DNA from: an uncultured Chlorobiaceae bacterium
Lineage (GTDB): Bacteria > Bacteroidota > Chlorobiia > Chlorobiales > Chlorobiaceae
Reading direction: 5' to 3'
Length of the DNA: 64,000 nt
Assembly: GCA_903824045.1 (NCBI GenBank)
Contig: CAIJVD010000035.1
Span: 17,644-81,643, forward strand
This document shows positions 56,373 to 64,000 of the stretch, piece after piece; positions within the stretch are counted from its first letter, which is position 1, and every line of letters begins with the position of its first letter. The position numbers and the translations under genes are program-made. Under the pieces are notes generated by a model, which searched no databases, was not told the DNA's origin, and saw nothing but the letters and a program-made list of their open reading frames with translations.

Positions 56373-57395
56373 TTATCGACGAAAGAGTTGTGAAAGCGGC
56401 GTGCCACGAAAAATCGTCTGGTCACTGACAGCCCTTCGACGCTGCACCGCGGCTCTTTTTCTCATGAGCCTTGAACGGTCTCGGAACACTGAGGCCATGG
56501 CCCGAAAAACTGCACCTGATTTTTTCAGGCATCCAGGGAACTGCGTCAAATAGAAAAGGGCCGCACCGAGATCAAGCAATAACCGCACCGGCAAAACCCA
56601 GAGCAACCCTCTTGTGCCCCGGTTCTTCAAGATCATGGCGAGGTTGTTGCGATGATTGTAGTAGATTTTCTCCGGGCTTCCCGTAGCCAGCGAGGCTCCG
56701 CCCTCATGCAGCACCACCGACGAGGGCACTGAACGCACCTGGAGACCGGCAAGCCTCATGCGCCATGCGAGATCAATCTCCTCCATGTGCATGAAAAAAT
56801 CCCCGTCAAAACCGCCCAGCCGCTCGGCATCGTCCCGTTTCACAAACAAGGCAACACCCGACGCCCAGAAAATTTCACAGCCTGCATCATACTGACCACG
56901 GTCCTCCTCAATCGAGGAAAAGGTACGTCCAAGGCAGTAGGGGTAACCGAGCCGGTCGATCATGCCTCCTGCTGCACCTGCGTAGTCAAAAATCTTTTTC
57001 CCCCTTCGATACTCCTTCAGCGACAAAATTTTCGGCTGAAGGGCAGAGACCGCGTCGTGCTTCAGAGCCGCAGCAACAAGCTCGTGGAGCCACTGAGGAT
57101 CATGGAGCGAGTCATCGTTCATGAAGACCACGTAGTCGGCCGCAGAGTGTTTCAGCCCCTCATTGCACCCCCCGGCATACCCAAGGTTTTCAGGCAACCT
57201 GAAAAGGCGGGCATTTCTGTACCGCTTGACAAGAAAAACCAGCCCTGCCTCCTTGCCGCCGTTATCGACAACGATAATACCCATCCCTGGATATTGAGTT
57301 TTCTCGAGCGAGTCAAGGCAACGCTCGAGCATGTCGCGGCGGTTGAAATAGGGGATGATGATATCGACGGAGGGAAGGTACTGAGACTCATTCAT
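56373..57395 (-). CDS. GT2 family glycosyltransferase (rhamnosyltransferase-like)
   Basis: A 340-residue GT-A glycosyltransferase with VDIIIPYFNRRDMLERCLDS, the UDP/dTDP-sugar-binding DNGG, YVVFMNDDSLHDP with the DxD-type acidic pair, and WASGVALFVKRDDAERLGGF with FDGDFFMHMEEIDLAWRMRL. A hydrophobic segment near 255-275 (GLLWVLPVRLLLDLGAALF) may bind the membrane. Probably transfers rhamnose or another sugar in surface polysaccharide synthesis. Convergent with the SRPBCC cluster, 17 nt away. Confidence 0.88.
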   Translation of the reverse strand: MNESQYLPSVDIIIPYFNRRDMLERCLDSLEKTQYPGMGIIVVDNGGKEAGLVFLVKRYRNARLFRLPENLGYAGGCNEGLKHSAADYVVFMNDDSLHDPQWLHELVAAALKHDAVSALQPKILSLKEYRRGKKIFDYAGAAGGMIDRLGYPYCLGRTFSSIEEDRGQYDAGCEIFWASGVALFVKRDDAERLGGFDGDFFMHMEEIDLAWRMRLAGLQVRSVPSSVVLHEGGASLATGSPEKIYYNHRNNLAMILKNRGTRGLLWVLPVRLLLDLGAALFYLTQFPGCLKKSGAVFRAMASVFRDRSRLMRKRAAVQRRRAVSDQTIFRGTPLSQLFRR

Positions 57396-57414
57396 TTCCG
57401 GGAAATTCTGAATT

Positions 57415-57467
57415 ATGAATTTTTGATTTTGGATTGGAACAGGAGATTCAAAATCAAGAATCCAAAA
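57415..57467. repeat. inverted repeat in the glycosyltransferase-trpA gap
   Basis: GATTTTGGATT and AATCCAAAAT (about 57425-57435 and 57458-57467) flank a spacer that itself contains a partial second copy of ATTCAAAATCAAGA. The sequence is AT-rich compared with the genes on either side; a snapback or relic repeat. Confidence 0.55.
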
Positions 57468-57520
57468 TAACCTTCCTTATCATGTCAAAGTCCGCCCGCT
57501 GTCACTTCGATGACCGCCCT

Positions 57521-57549
57521 TTCTCATTTCGAACGGAGAGAGACATCTC
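57521..57549 (+). repeat. dispersed intergenic repeat, copy 5
   Basis: CTCATTTCGAACGGAGAGAG then ACATCTC, matching the 2475 copy with a few changes. It lies in the same gap as a partial TGTCACTTCGA piece at 57500. Confidence 0.65.
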
Positions 57550-57633
57550 GCGTTCCAAAGAAAGAGAAAACAGATCTCTCTGCCGACCTGTCGGGACGGG
57601 GTGAGAAGATGGCCATTTTGCGGCAAACACTAC

Positions 57634-58437
57634 CTATCGAAGCGTTTTCCAGAACTCACGGGCAAGGCGGGCGGTCTCGACGGGAGTTTTGGCTTCTGTG
57701 ATATGCTGCAAAAGCGCGGTGCCGACTACTGCGCCGTCCGCCATGCTCCACATCTGCTCGATGCGAGCCTTGTTTCTGATGCCGAAACCCACAACAAATT
57801 TCTTCTTTGCATGGCGGCGAACCCTCTTCAGGTACTCCTCGACCGCCGCCGCCTCTGAACTGTCGGCAAGCTTCGCTGTACCAGTCACGGCATTGACAGC
57901 GAGGCAGTAGGAGAAGTCCGTCGATAGGCTGTCGATAAGCTCTATCCTCTCGGGCGGCGTGACCGGAGAGACCAGAAAGACAACTGAAAGCCCCTCCCCT
58001 TTTGCCTTGCGGAGAAAATCGGCTGACTCCTCCGGCGGAAAATCGGGAATGAGCAGCCCGTCGACTCCAGCCAGAGCGGCATCGCGCAGGAATGCGTCGA
58101 TTCCGTAGACGATAAGGGGATTGCAGTATCCCATAAGAAGAATGGGCGCCTGCAGTGGTCGGCACCCTTCGCCGGCACGGGCCTTGCGAACAAGACCGAG
58201 AAGATTGCGAATGGTCACACCGTTCTGGATGGCAATATGGGCTGCATCCTGGATGACCGGACCATCACCAATCGGGTCGGAATAGGGCATGCCGAGCTCG
58301 ATGATGTCGGCACCACCCTCCTCGAGCGCCTCAAGCACCGGCAGCGTTGAACCCGCCACCGGAAACTCCGGCATATAGTAGGCTATAAGCAGTTTTTTAT
58401 CCTGCTGCAAAAGGGCTGTTATCCTGTTCTGACGCAT
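57634..58437 (-). CDS. trpA: tryptophan synthase alpha chain
   Basis: Cleaves indole-3-glycerol phosphate to indole and passes it to TrpB. The 267-residue TIM barrel has ADIIELGMPYSDPIGDGPVI (catalytic Glu and Asp), ILLMGYCNPLIVYGIDAFL, GLLIPDFPPEESADF and VGFGIRNKARIEQM, with GAVVGTALLQHI at the C-terminus. Length is normal. trpB and other trp genes are not adjacent, as is common in Chlorobi. Upstream lies the CPBP protease gene, 5 nt from the trpA start, on the same strand. Confidence 0.95.
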   Translation of the reverse strand: MRQNRITALLQQDKKLLIAYYMPEFPVAGSTLPVLEALEEGGADIIELGMPYSDPIGDGPVIQDAAHIAIQNGVTIRNLLGLVRKARAGEGCRPLQAPILLMGYCNPLIVYGIDAFLRDAALAGVDGLLIPDFPPEESADFLRKAKGEGLSVVFLVSPVTPPERIELIDSLSTDFSYCLAVNAVTGTAKLADSSEAAAVEEYLKRVRRHAKKKFVVGFGIRNKARIEQMWSMADGAVVGTALLQHITEAKTPVETARLAREFWKTLR

Positions 58438-58442
58438 AGGGT

Positions 58443-59132
58443 CTATCCAAACACCAGTTTAGGAATGACAAACAGATCAAGAATCATGGAGATCATGGTG
58501 ATCATATGCACCAGCACGCTACCCCATACATTTTTGTTTTTCAAAGCGATGTAGCCGCCAATAACGCCGATCGGCAGAGCCATCATGCCCATCAGCGCAC
58601 GCTCCTTCATGCCGACGGGAGCGACTGCAAAGTGGTTGACGACGTAGAATAGTGTCGTCAGTGCCACAACAAGATGCTTGTTGATACCTCGCTCAATCAG
58701 GGCCGAAAACATGATACCCCTCCAGAGAAACTCTTCGGCCAGAACAAGCACCGGGTAGAGGACAAGCATCGACTGGTTAACCAGAATAAACTCCATGCCC
58801 GACATCGGAGCTCCGCCGTTCTTATAATAGAGCACCGTATTGAAGAGATCCATCGCGAAAAGGCTCAGGCCGGCTATGGCACCCCACTTCAGGGAGCCGC
58901 GAAGATTTCCCCCCGCAAGATACATCTGGGGCCACTCGCCGTATGTTTTCCCCCGATAGAGTACCAGGCCGAGAGAGCCGATTACATAAATAAAAAGTGC
59001 CGGCCACTCCAGAAGAGGGGTAAAATGGCCAATGAAGCCAGCAATCCAGATGAGGGCCATGAGGCCGAAAGAGAGATTGAAACGTGCCGTGAGTGAGCTG
59101 GGGCCAGAGGAGAGCGATTTAACAGAGTTCAT
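58443..59132 (-). CDS. CPBP family intramembrane metalloprotease
   Basis: A 229-residue integral membrane protein with about seven hydrophobic segments. It shows the three CPBP/CAAX-protease motifs EEFLWRG (about 136-142), FYVVNHF (about 164-170) and VLVHMITM (about 207-214). Such proteases act on prenylated, signal or bacteriocin-type substrates; the partner is unknown here. It is transcribed with trpA (5 nt gap) without obvious functional link. Confidence 0.85.
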   Translation of the reverse strand: MNSVKSLSSGPSSLTARFNLSFGLMALIWIAGFIGHFTPLLEWPALFIYVIGSLGLVLYRGKTYGEWPQMYLAGGNLRGSLKWGAIAGLSLFAMDLFNTVLYYKNGGAPMSGMEFILVNQSMLVLYPVLVLAEEFLWRGIMFSALIERGINKHLVVALTTLFYVVNHFAVAPVGMKERALMGMMALPIGVIGGYIALKNKNVWGSVLVHMITMISMILDLFVIPKLVFG

Positions 59133-59187
59133 AATCGAACTGATTTGGTTGTGTAATGAGCAGTGAGTTTATCGTTATAACAACAAT

Positions 59188-59215
59188 AAGATCTCTCTCT
59201 TGCGTTCGGGATGAC
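59188..59215 (-). repeat. dispersed intergenic repeat, copy 6
   Basis: AGATCTCTCTCTTGCGTTCG then GGATGACA, the reverse of the 2475 copy with one inserted base. It lies between queC and the CPBP gene. Confidence 0.65.
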
Positions 59216-59252
59216 ATTGCCATAAGTGCTTCGGGAAAACAGAGGCGCGCTA

Positions 59253-59933
59253 TCAACTATAGCGGGGGCGCTCCTCATAATCAATCGGGTCACGCACGCC
59301 GACCAGCTCAAAGGCACGAAGCCGCCGGGCGCAGCTGTCGCAGACGCCACAGGCCCTGCCTTCACTCTTGTAGCATGACCAGCTGTAACTGAAAGGAGCC
59401 TCAAGCTCCATACCCTTTTGCACAATATCAGATTTCTGCATCTGGATCAGCGGCGTCAGAATCTCGATGCTCGTTTCAGGTTTTGTGCCGAGTGCTATGA
59501 CGGTATTGAAGGCATCATAAAAAACCTTGCGGCAATCCGGATAACCTGAGGAGTCCTCTTCGACCGCCCCGATAAAAATCCGGTTAGCCCCGATGACTTC
59601 AGACCAGCTGACGGCCATGGAGAGGAAACAAGCATTTCGGAATGGAACGTAGCTGGTTGGAATGGTGGTACCCTGCAGGTCTGCCCCGCTTACCGGCATG
59701 GAGAGGTCGGTCAGTGACGATCCTCCTATGCGTCCGAGAAAATCGGCATTGACTTCAAGCGCATGCTCGATATTGTAGTGACGGCAGATAAGCCGAAAAG
59801 ATTCAAGCTCCTTCTGCCAGGTGCGCTGCCCGTAATTGACATGCAGAGCGGCCAATTCGAACCCATCGGCATGGGCTATTGCTGTTGTGACGAGGCTGTC
59901 CATGCCTCCGCTGAGAAGAACTACGGCTCTCAA
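59253..59933 (-). CDS. queC: 7-cyano-7-deazaguanine (preQ0) synthase QueC
   Basis: ATP-dependent conversion of CDG to preQ0 in queuosine synthesis. The PP-loop is [13 protein letters not shown] at the N-terminus, followed by [35 protein letters not shown] and the C-terminal zinc site [17 protein letters not shown]. The TTG at 59933 gives 226 residues, close to E. coli QueC (231). No in-frame ATG exists near; GTG at 59969 and a TTG at 60062 are alternatives. No ribosome-binding site decides it. queA (41835) belongs to the same pathway. Confidence 0.92.
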   Translation of the reverse strand: MRAVVLLSGGMDSLVTTAIAHADGFELAALHVNYGQRTWQKELESFRLICRHYNIEHALEVNADFLGRIGGSSLTDLSMPVSGADLQGTTIPTSYVPFRNACFLSMAVSWSEVIGANRIFIGAVEEDSSGYPDCRKVFYDAFNTVIALGTKPETSIEILTPLIQMQKSDIVQKGMELEAPFSYSWSCYKSEGRACGVCDSCARRLRAFELVGVRDPIDYEERPRYS

Positions 59934-60086
59934 TGGTGTGTATATGGTGTTGATGACTCTCTTTGCCACAAAAAAAGAGAAATATACAACATTCAGGGAT
60001 TCTTCTTTTACCTCTTCGATAACATCTGTTTGCAATTGTGAATCCCTGTATTCCGTAACCAAAATCCACCCTTACAATCATGCAGG

Positions 60087-61598
60087 TCAGAAAATCCGAA
60101 CAGCCCGAACTCGCAGGAGGCTTGTTTTCAGGGAGGTGCTGCTGACGCGATTACTGAAATCCTGACACCAGGCGCTGTCGGCATTGAATTCAGAGGAGCT
60201 CCAGTAGATGCCCGAAAAATTACCAAAGTTACGCAGTTTCAGTTCATAGAGCTTGTCAAGCTCGTCCTTGCCTGGCAGGAACCAGTCCTTGTAAGCGCTG
60301 CCGGCATAATCAATACATTTTTTAGCCGCACTTGCCGTATGACCGTTTTGAGCAATAATGGCATCGCTGTTAGCACTCCCGCTTCCTGTAACGGTTCCGG
60401 TCGTGCCGATCCCGGCAGAGGTAATATTGCTCCAGGCTTCGCTGACGCTCAAATCAGAAGTCATCACAATAATGCCGTGACTTTGCCCTGCAATGTAACC
60501 GGAATCTCCCGCCCGGAAAATATAACCAACGACACCTCCCCCAAATCTGTAGCCGAGCACCATCGTTGTCACAGGAAGGCGTGTTACGATCAGTGAATAG
60601 GTCTTCGGAGATTTGTCGGGTTCAGTGACAACAACGGTAATCGCGGTCGGAGAACCGGCTATCAGGGTAATGGGTTGGGATGTTTGGCCGGAGAGTAAGC
60701 TGGAGCCATTGACCTTCATTGTGCCAGTGCCGGTTGGTGTTACGGTTATGCTGCTCACATTGCTCTGCACGGTAACACTTGTGTAGAGATAGGTACTGCG
60801 GGAAAAATTGTAGCCGGAGTAAGTTCCGCTCAAGACGAGAGCAGTGAGGTCTGGCGTGTTGGCAAAAGTAATGGTATTTGAAACAATGGTGGGCAATCCG
60901 CTTGCGGTGAATGTCAGCGTGAAGTCCGTGTCAACCGTTCCTGCGAGTGTCAAATCCGTGAAGACCGCGACACCGTTGAGGGTTGTCACGGTCGTTGTGC
61001 CACCAAGAGTGCCGTTGGAGGTGACGGTAACCGTAACGGGATTCTCAACAGGGTTGCCATTGGTATCGGTTATTTTTATCACGGGCTGTGTTTCCAGCAG
61101 GGCGCCACTTGCCCCACCGACCGGCTGCGTCATCAAAACCAGCTTTATTGGTGCACGAGCAGTACCTGTTGCAGTGAAGCTTGTCGAAACAGGATGCGAC
61201 AAGCTCATGACAGTCGCCGTGAGCGTATTTATGCCGGGCAACTCACCAAGAGTCCAGCCCCCAACCTCCGCAATACCATTTTCGTTCGTGGTTGTGGTAC
61301 CACCAGTTATTGATCCATTACCGGATGTCACCTCAAATATGACCTCCACATTGCTGAGAGGCTGGTCGTTCACATCCCTGACAATGACTTTCGGCGCAGG
61401 GATAATGAGCGAACCGACGGGAGCAGGTCCGATATCACCGTTATTGCTGTAAGCTTTCAAATCGATATCAGTAAATATGGCTATACTGATAACCTTGACC
61501 GTCGCGGATGCTGGTGACGGATTGCCAAGCATAACAATAACAGCCAGAAAAAGAACTATCCATAATCGGATAGCGCCTCTTAATGCAATGGGTTGCAT
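60087..61598 (-). CDS. secreted Ig-like/cadherin-like protein with DUF1566 C-terminus
   Basis: A 503-residue exported protein. Signal peptide 1-32 ends at SPASA. Two invasin/Big_1-like Ig modules follow (about 50-150 and 155-250; e.g. VIVRDVNDQPLSNVEVIFEV and SNGTLGGTTTVTTLNGVAVF). A cadherin-like beta-sandwich comes next (about 252-343, TVQSNVSSITVTPTGTG). It ends in a DUF1566/Lcl-type lectin-like domain (about 345-503) with CIDYAGSAYKDWFLPGKDEL and GIYWSSSEFNADSAW. Likely a surface adhesin. It follows the barrel gene by 14 nt on the same strand, suggesting one secretion unit. Module boundaries are by eye. Confidence 0.8.
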   Translation of the reverse strand: MQPIALRGAIRLWIVLFLAVIVMLGNPSPASATVKVISIAIFTDIDLKAYSNNGDIGPAPVGSLIIPAPKVIVRDVNDQPLSNVEVIFEVTSGNGSITGGTTTTNENGIAEVGGWTLGELPGINTLTATVMSLSHPVSTSFTATGTARAPIKLVLMTQPVGGASGALLETQPVIKITDTNGNPVENPVTVTVTSNGTLGGTTTVTTLNGVAVFTDLTLAGTVDTDFTLTFTASGLPTIVSNTITFANTPDLTALVLSGTYSGYNFSRSTYLYTSVTVQSNVSSITVTPTGTGTMKVNGSSLLSGQTSQPITLIAGSPTAITVVVTEPDKSPKTYSLIVTRLPVTTMVLGYRFGGGVVGYIFRAGDSGYIAGQSHGIIVMTSDLSVSEAWSNITSAGIGTTGTVTGSGSANSDAIIAQNGHTASAAKKCIDYAGSAYKDWFLPGKDELDKLYELKLRNFGNFSGIYWSSSEFNADSAWCQDFSNRVSSTSLKTSLLRVRAVRIF

Positions 61599-61612
61599 GA
61601 GACTTTACAACA

Positions 61613-63304
61613 CTAATCCGTTTGTGTTTTAATGATTGCCAGACAGATACATTTATCTTCGTCAGTCACACTGATCTCATAGGTAAATGAGCCCGGATCC
61701 TTCTTTGGAAACGCTCTCGGGTGAACAATGACGTAGGTTGGATCGGAGGTGACAAGTTGCGAGTAAGGATAGTCGATTTTCTCGCCGCTCCCCTCTGCAC
61801 GCGTAACGCCGGTAACGGTTGGTGTGCCATGGCCAACGATCAGGTAGATGTCGCCATCTTTAACCAATACGTTGGGAACATCAATATTGGCTTCAAGAAC
61901 CAATGCGGTAGGATCCACTTTGGCAAGAAACGTTTGTGGCAGATAGGCCGGGCGTGCAACAGATTCGGAAAGCAGTGCTAACGTGTCGCTGGTGCGGCTT
62001 GGCCTCATTCGACGGGCAAGCGAGCCTTTCTTTTTTTCTGACGAATCGGCAAGGCGGAAGGTCAGCATAGCTCCATAATTGTCGGCAAGTCCGTTTTGCC
62101 CTGTACTATGAAACGCATTAAAAAGCCAGTTGCCAGTTTGGGCTGAAACTCCAATCCGGTTTTCGCCTGCGCCTGACTTGAATTTGGTGCCAAGGAGGAG
62201 ATCAGGAAGCGCTTCGTAGAGCATTTCAATATTGTAATAAGCTGAACGGTCAACCTCTCTGGAACCATCCACAAAGGGAAAATCGAGCTGCTCATAACCA
62301 AGCGATCCCTTCCCCACCAGATTCGGCAGAAATGCGATCTGGGTATCAGCAGAGGCTCCCATCAGCCTCCCTTCGGAAAGTTTAAGCGGGTCGAAATAGA
62401 GAAGTACTCCGCCTGAACCGTTTGGCACGGTAAAATAGCGAGGGCTGTCGAGCCCTGACATTTGATGAGCTTTTGCACCCCATAACGATAATCCGACAGA
62501 GTAGAGGCATGATAATTGCTCACCCTTGGGGATAATGTAATTGGTTGAGAAGCCATAGCTGAACTGTTCGAGATCGATGTTGGCCGGGCCTGAAGGGAAA
62601 TCAAAGTTTTGATCGCCCCACATGTAGCCTCCGGAAGCCTTGAAACGGAAGCCTGAGTCGGGAATTTGCCAGATAGCGTTAAAGACAAGATCCCTGCGAT
62701 TTTCATAGAGCCCCATGTTGGTGCCAATTGCAAGCTGAGCACTTACCATGGTTCCCAGCTCAAGCTGTCCACCCGACATGAGATGGTCCTTTTCGGGCTT
62801 CATGAATCCAAACCCGAACTCCGCTCTCATGACCCTACTTTTATCGCGGTACTGAAGATTTGTAGTCGAAGGACCGAGGGTGCCGCTCAACGCTCCATTG
62901 GCCAACTCAAACGGAATCGTCGGCAATAAGCTTTCAATAGTGGGAGTGGCAGGCATATTGCCGGCTGTGGATGAGCGGATTGAAGATAACGCCTGGGCAA
63001 CAATTCCTTCCGAAAGATTATCCGGGCGCAGAGGAGCCTGACTCTCCGCTGCTCTGAAATCATCCGGCAAAGCTTTTACTGGCTCTCTGCCTGGATCAAC
63101 CGGTTTTTTTTCGACAGCAACGGTTACAACCGGGCGCGCCATTTTAACCGCCCTTCTTTTTGGTGCGTGGGACCGGAACGGTATCTGCTCAGGATCGATA
63201 GTCGTCAAGAGCGCCGCAGCAACAATGACCGAAACGCAGACCAGTTTGAGGGTGCGGGAAAAACGTATTGTCCCGGGCTCTGATTGTTGAGGGGAGTTCG
63301 ACAT
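61613..63304 (-). CDS. predicted outer-membrane beta-barrel protein, inverse-autotransporter-like
   Basis: A 563-residue protein with an N-terminal hydrophobic signal or anchor (about 16-38, LKLVCVSVIVAAALLTTID). A basic/Pro segment follows, then a long region of alternating strands ending in turns (about 140-420; e.g. MRAEFGFGFMKPEKDHLMSG, GFRFKASGGYMWGDQNFDF, YNIEMLYEALPDLLLGTKFK). This fits a transmembrane barrel of the intimin/invasin type. The C-terminal 110 residues look like one extra beta domain (LVKDGDIYLIVGHGTP). Barrel type is an inference from strand pattern and from the neighbouring Ig-like gene; a plain porin-like barrel is possible. Confidence 0.68.
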   Translation of the reverse strand: MSNSPQQSEPGTIRFSRTLKLVCVSVIVAAALLTTIDPEQIPFRSHAPKRRAVKMARPVVTVAVEKKPVDPGREPVKALPDDFRAAESQAPLRPDNLSEGIVAQALSSIRSSTAGNMPATPTIESLLPTIPFELANGALSGTLGPSTTNLQYRDKSRVMRAEFGFGFMKPEKDHLMSGGQLELGTMVSAQLAIGTNMGLYENRRDLVFNAIWQIPDSGFRFKASGGYMWGDQNFDFPSGPANIDLEQFSYGFSTNYIIPKGEQLSCLYSVGLSLWGAKAHQMSGLDSPRYFTVPNGSGGVLLYFDPLKLSEGRLMGASADTQIAFLPNLVGKGSLGYEQLDFPFVDGSREVDRSAYYNIEMLYEALPDLLLGTKFKSGAGENRIGVSAQTGNWLFNAFHSTGQNGLADNYGAMLTFRLADSSEKKKGSLARRMRPSRTSDTLALLSESVARPAYLPQTFLAKVDPTALVLEANIDVPNVLVKDGDIYLIVGHGTPTVTGVTRAEGSGEKIDYPYSQLVTSDPTYVIVHPRAFPKKDPGSFTYEISVTDEDKCICLAIIKTQTD

Positions 63305-63878
63305 AGCCGTAAAAAATTAAGAAACCTTTTTATTGCACTGTGAGATAAAGCCAAAGAGCGTGCGTGCCCATTCTCACCCACTACCCATTTTCACTCACTA
63401 TCAATTGAGTCAATAAAAGAGTATTGCTTACTGTAACAAAAAGTACTGCAAGGTGTTCCACTATGGTTTAAAAGCCGTTTTACCACGTTGTGCCTATTGC
63501 TGGCCAGGCATTGCTTCGGCCTCAATGCAACTGATGGATATAACCGCGTACAGAGTGGAGACGCACCTGCTGCACGAAGTCGCAAGACAATCACCTGCCG
63601 TGCGTTCAACAATATTTTCATAGCTGTTTTATTGCTGGGGATTGTCGAACCTAAGATATTGAGCAACAGAGGGTTGATCCGACAATTCAAAAGAAATGTA
63701 GCCAATTTTTTTCGATATTTGAGTAACTATTTTGTAGTTTATCCCTATAACAGAGAAAACACTGCAGTAATTGGGCAGGCCGTATATATAGTCATGCAAG
63801 TATCAGAAGAGTTCCGGCGACTGCCGGTTTTCAGGCTCATGACCATCGGAATCGCAATACACTCAGTACCCCACGTTC
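63305..63878. other. 570-nt divergent spacer
   Basis: Gene-free divergent region between two predicted surface genes. An open frame on the minus strand (63391-63705, 104 codons) resembles nothing known and is not called. A short CCGGCGACTGCCGG palindrome lies at about 63817-63830. Promoters for both flanking genes are expected here, but none was picked with confidence. Confidence 0.4.
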
Positions 63879-64000
63879 ATGCGAACTCCCATAAAAACAC
63901 ATCTCATCCGGCTATGGATAGCGGTTCTATTGGCCAGTATTGGATGGCTTGCCAGCACGCCAAACGCATTGGCCGCCGTAAAAATCAACGCTATCGACAT
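63879..64000 (+). CDS. start of a second secreted protein, cut by the window edge
   Basis: Forty codons are open to the end of the window. MRTPIKTHLIRLWIAVLLAS then IGWLASTPNALA is a clear signal peptide with cleavage near ALA, followed by AVKINAID. The IRLWI core and the AVK start of the mature part resemble the signal region of the Ig-like protein at 61598-60087, so this may be a paralogue. Rest of gene not visible. Confidence 0.7.
   Translation, partial: MRTPIKTHLIRLWIAVLLASIGWLASTPNALAAVKINAID

Noticed and set aside
63391..63705. 104-residue minus-strand frame in the last intergenic region
   Set aside because: Low-quality composition, no family, no ribosome-binding site.

Overview
The window is a 64 kb stretch of a GC-rich bacterial chromosome. 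It is most consistent with a green sulfur bacterium (Chlorobium/Chlorobaculum type). That placement is an inference from gene content: a class II ribonucleotide reductase, an AcnB-type aconitase suited to the reductive TCA cycle, a BshA-type bacillithiol glycosyltransferase (N-methyl-bacillithiol is known from Chlorobium), frequent lack of clear Shine-Dalgarno sites, and short dispersed intergenic repeats. No rRNA, CRISPR array, prophage or replication origin was seen. Most of the window is core metabolism, with three small accessory or degenerate patches.

Layout. 0.15-2.4 kb: rsmB and xerD on the plus strand. 2.4-5.9 kb: lipocalin, a transposase relic, a DUF2721 membrane protein and an MBL-fold RNase-like protein on the minus strand, then a DEAD-box helicase (6.0-7.8 kb). 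8.2-11.7 kb: a plus-strand run waaA, DUF4293, pdxA, ftsE. 11.85-12.26 kb: an N-terminally truncated four-helix-bundle relic. 12.4-16.9 kb: nrdJ interrupted by a 370-residue intein directly before its thiyl-radical cysteine. 17.2-24.1 kb: minus-strand block of a reductase/epimerase, a ketoacyl synthase III, pepD, a pentapeptide membrane protein, an S1/P1-type nuclease, nadA and a GroES-like protein. 24.3-31.3 kb: plus-strand mreC, mreD, mrdA, an FAD oxidase, smpB, tyrS and a pyruvoyl arginine decarboxylase. 31.6-37.7 kb: nadB, nadE, a Yip1-like protein, an EnvC-like factor and murA. 37.8-38.5 kb: four tRNA genes. 38.7-46.6 kb: an Ala-Pro lipoprotein, acnB, queA, hisD, mreB and bshA.

Accessory parts. 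46.6-48.1 kb holds a decayed AbiEi-type antitoxin gene and otherwise unassigned DNA. 48.1-50.2 kb pairs a small HTH regulator with an archaeal-type S-adenosylmethionine synthetase. 50.3-53.4 kb has a cation efflux gene and a haloacid-dehalogenase gene separated by a RAYT transposase element with perfect 23-bp inverted repeats; the repeats now encode the end of one neighbour and the beginning of the other. 53.5-56.4 kb is a plus-strand cluster of a hot-dog thioesterase and two related SRPBCC proteins around a dihydroflavonol-reductase-like enzyme. 56.4-60 kb: glycosyltransferase, trpA, CPBP protease and queC. 60.1-64 kb: a predicted outer-membrane barrel gene followed 14 nt later by a secreted Ig-like/DUF1566 protein, and, divergently at the window edge, the start of a second secreted protein with a similar signal peptide.

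How the genes fit together: NAD synthesis (nadA, nadB, nadE), cell-shape and wall synthesis (mreB, mreC, mreD, mrdA, murA, EnvC-like) and queuosine synthesis (queA, queC) are each represented by scattered genes rather than one operon. The most unusual items are the RAYT element that supplies coding ends to its neighbours, the intein at the RNR catalytic cysteine, the archaeal-type MAT locus and the split barrel/Ig surface locus.
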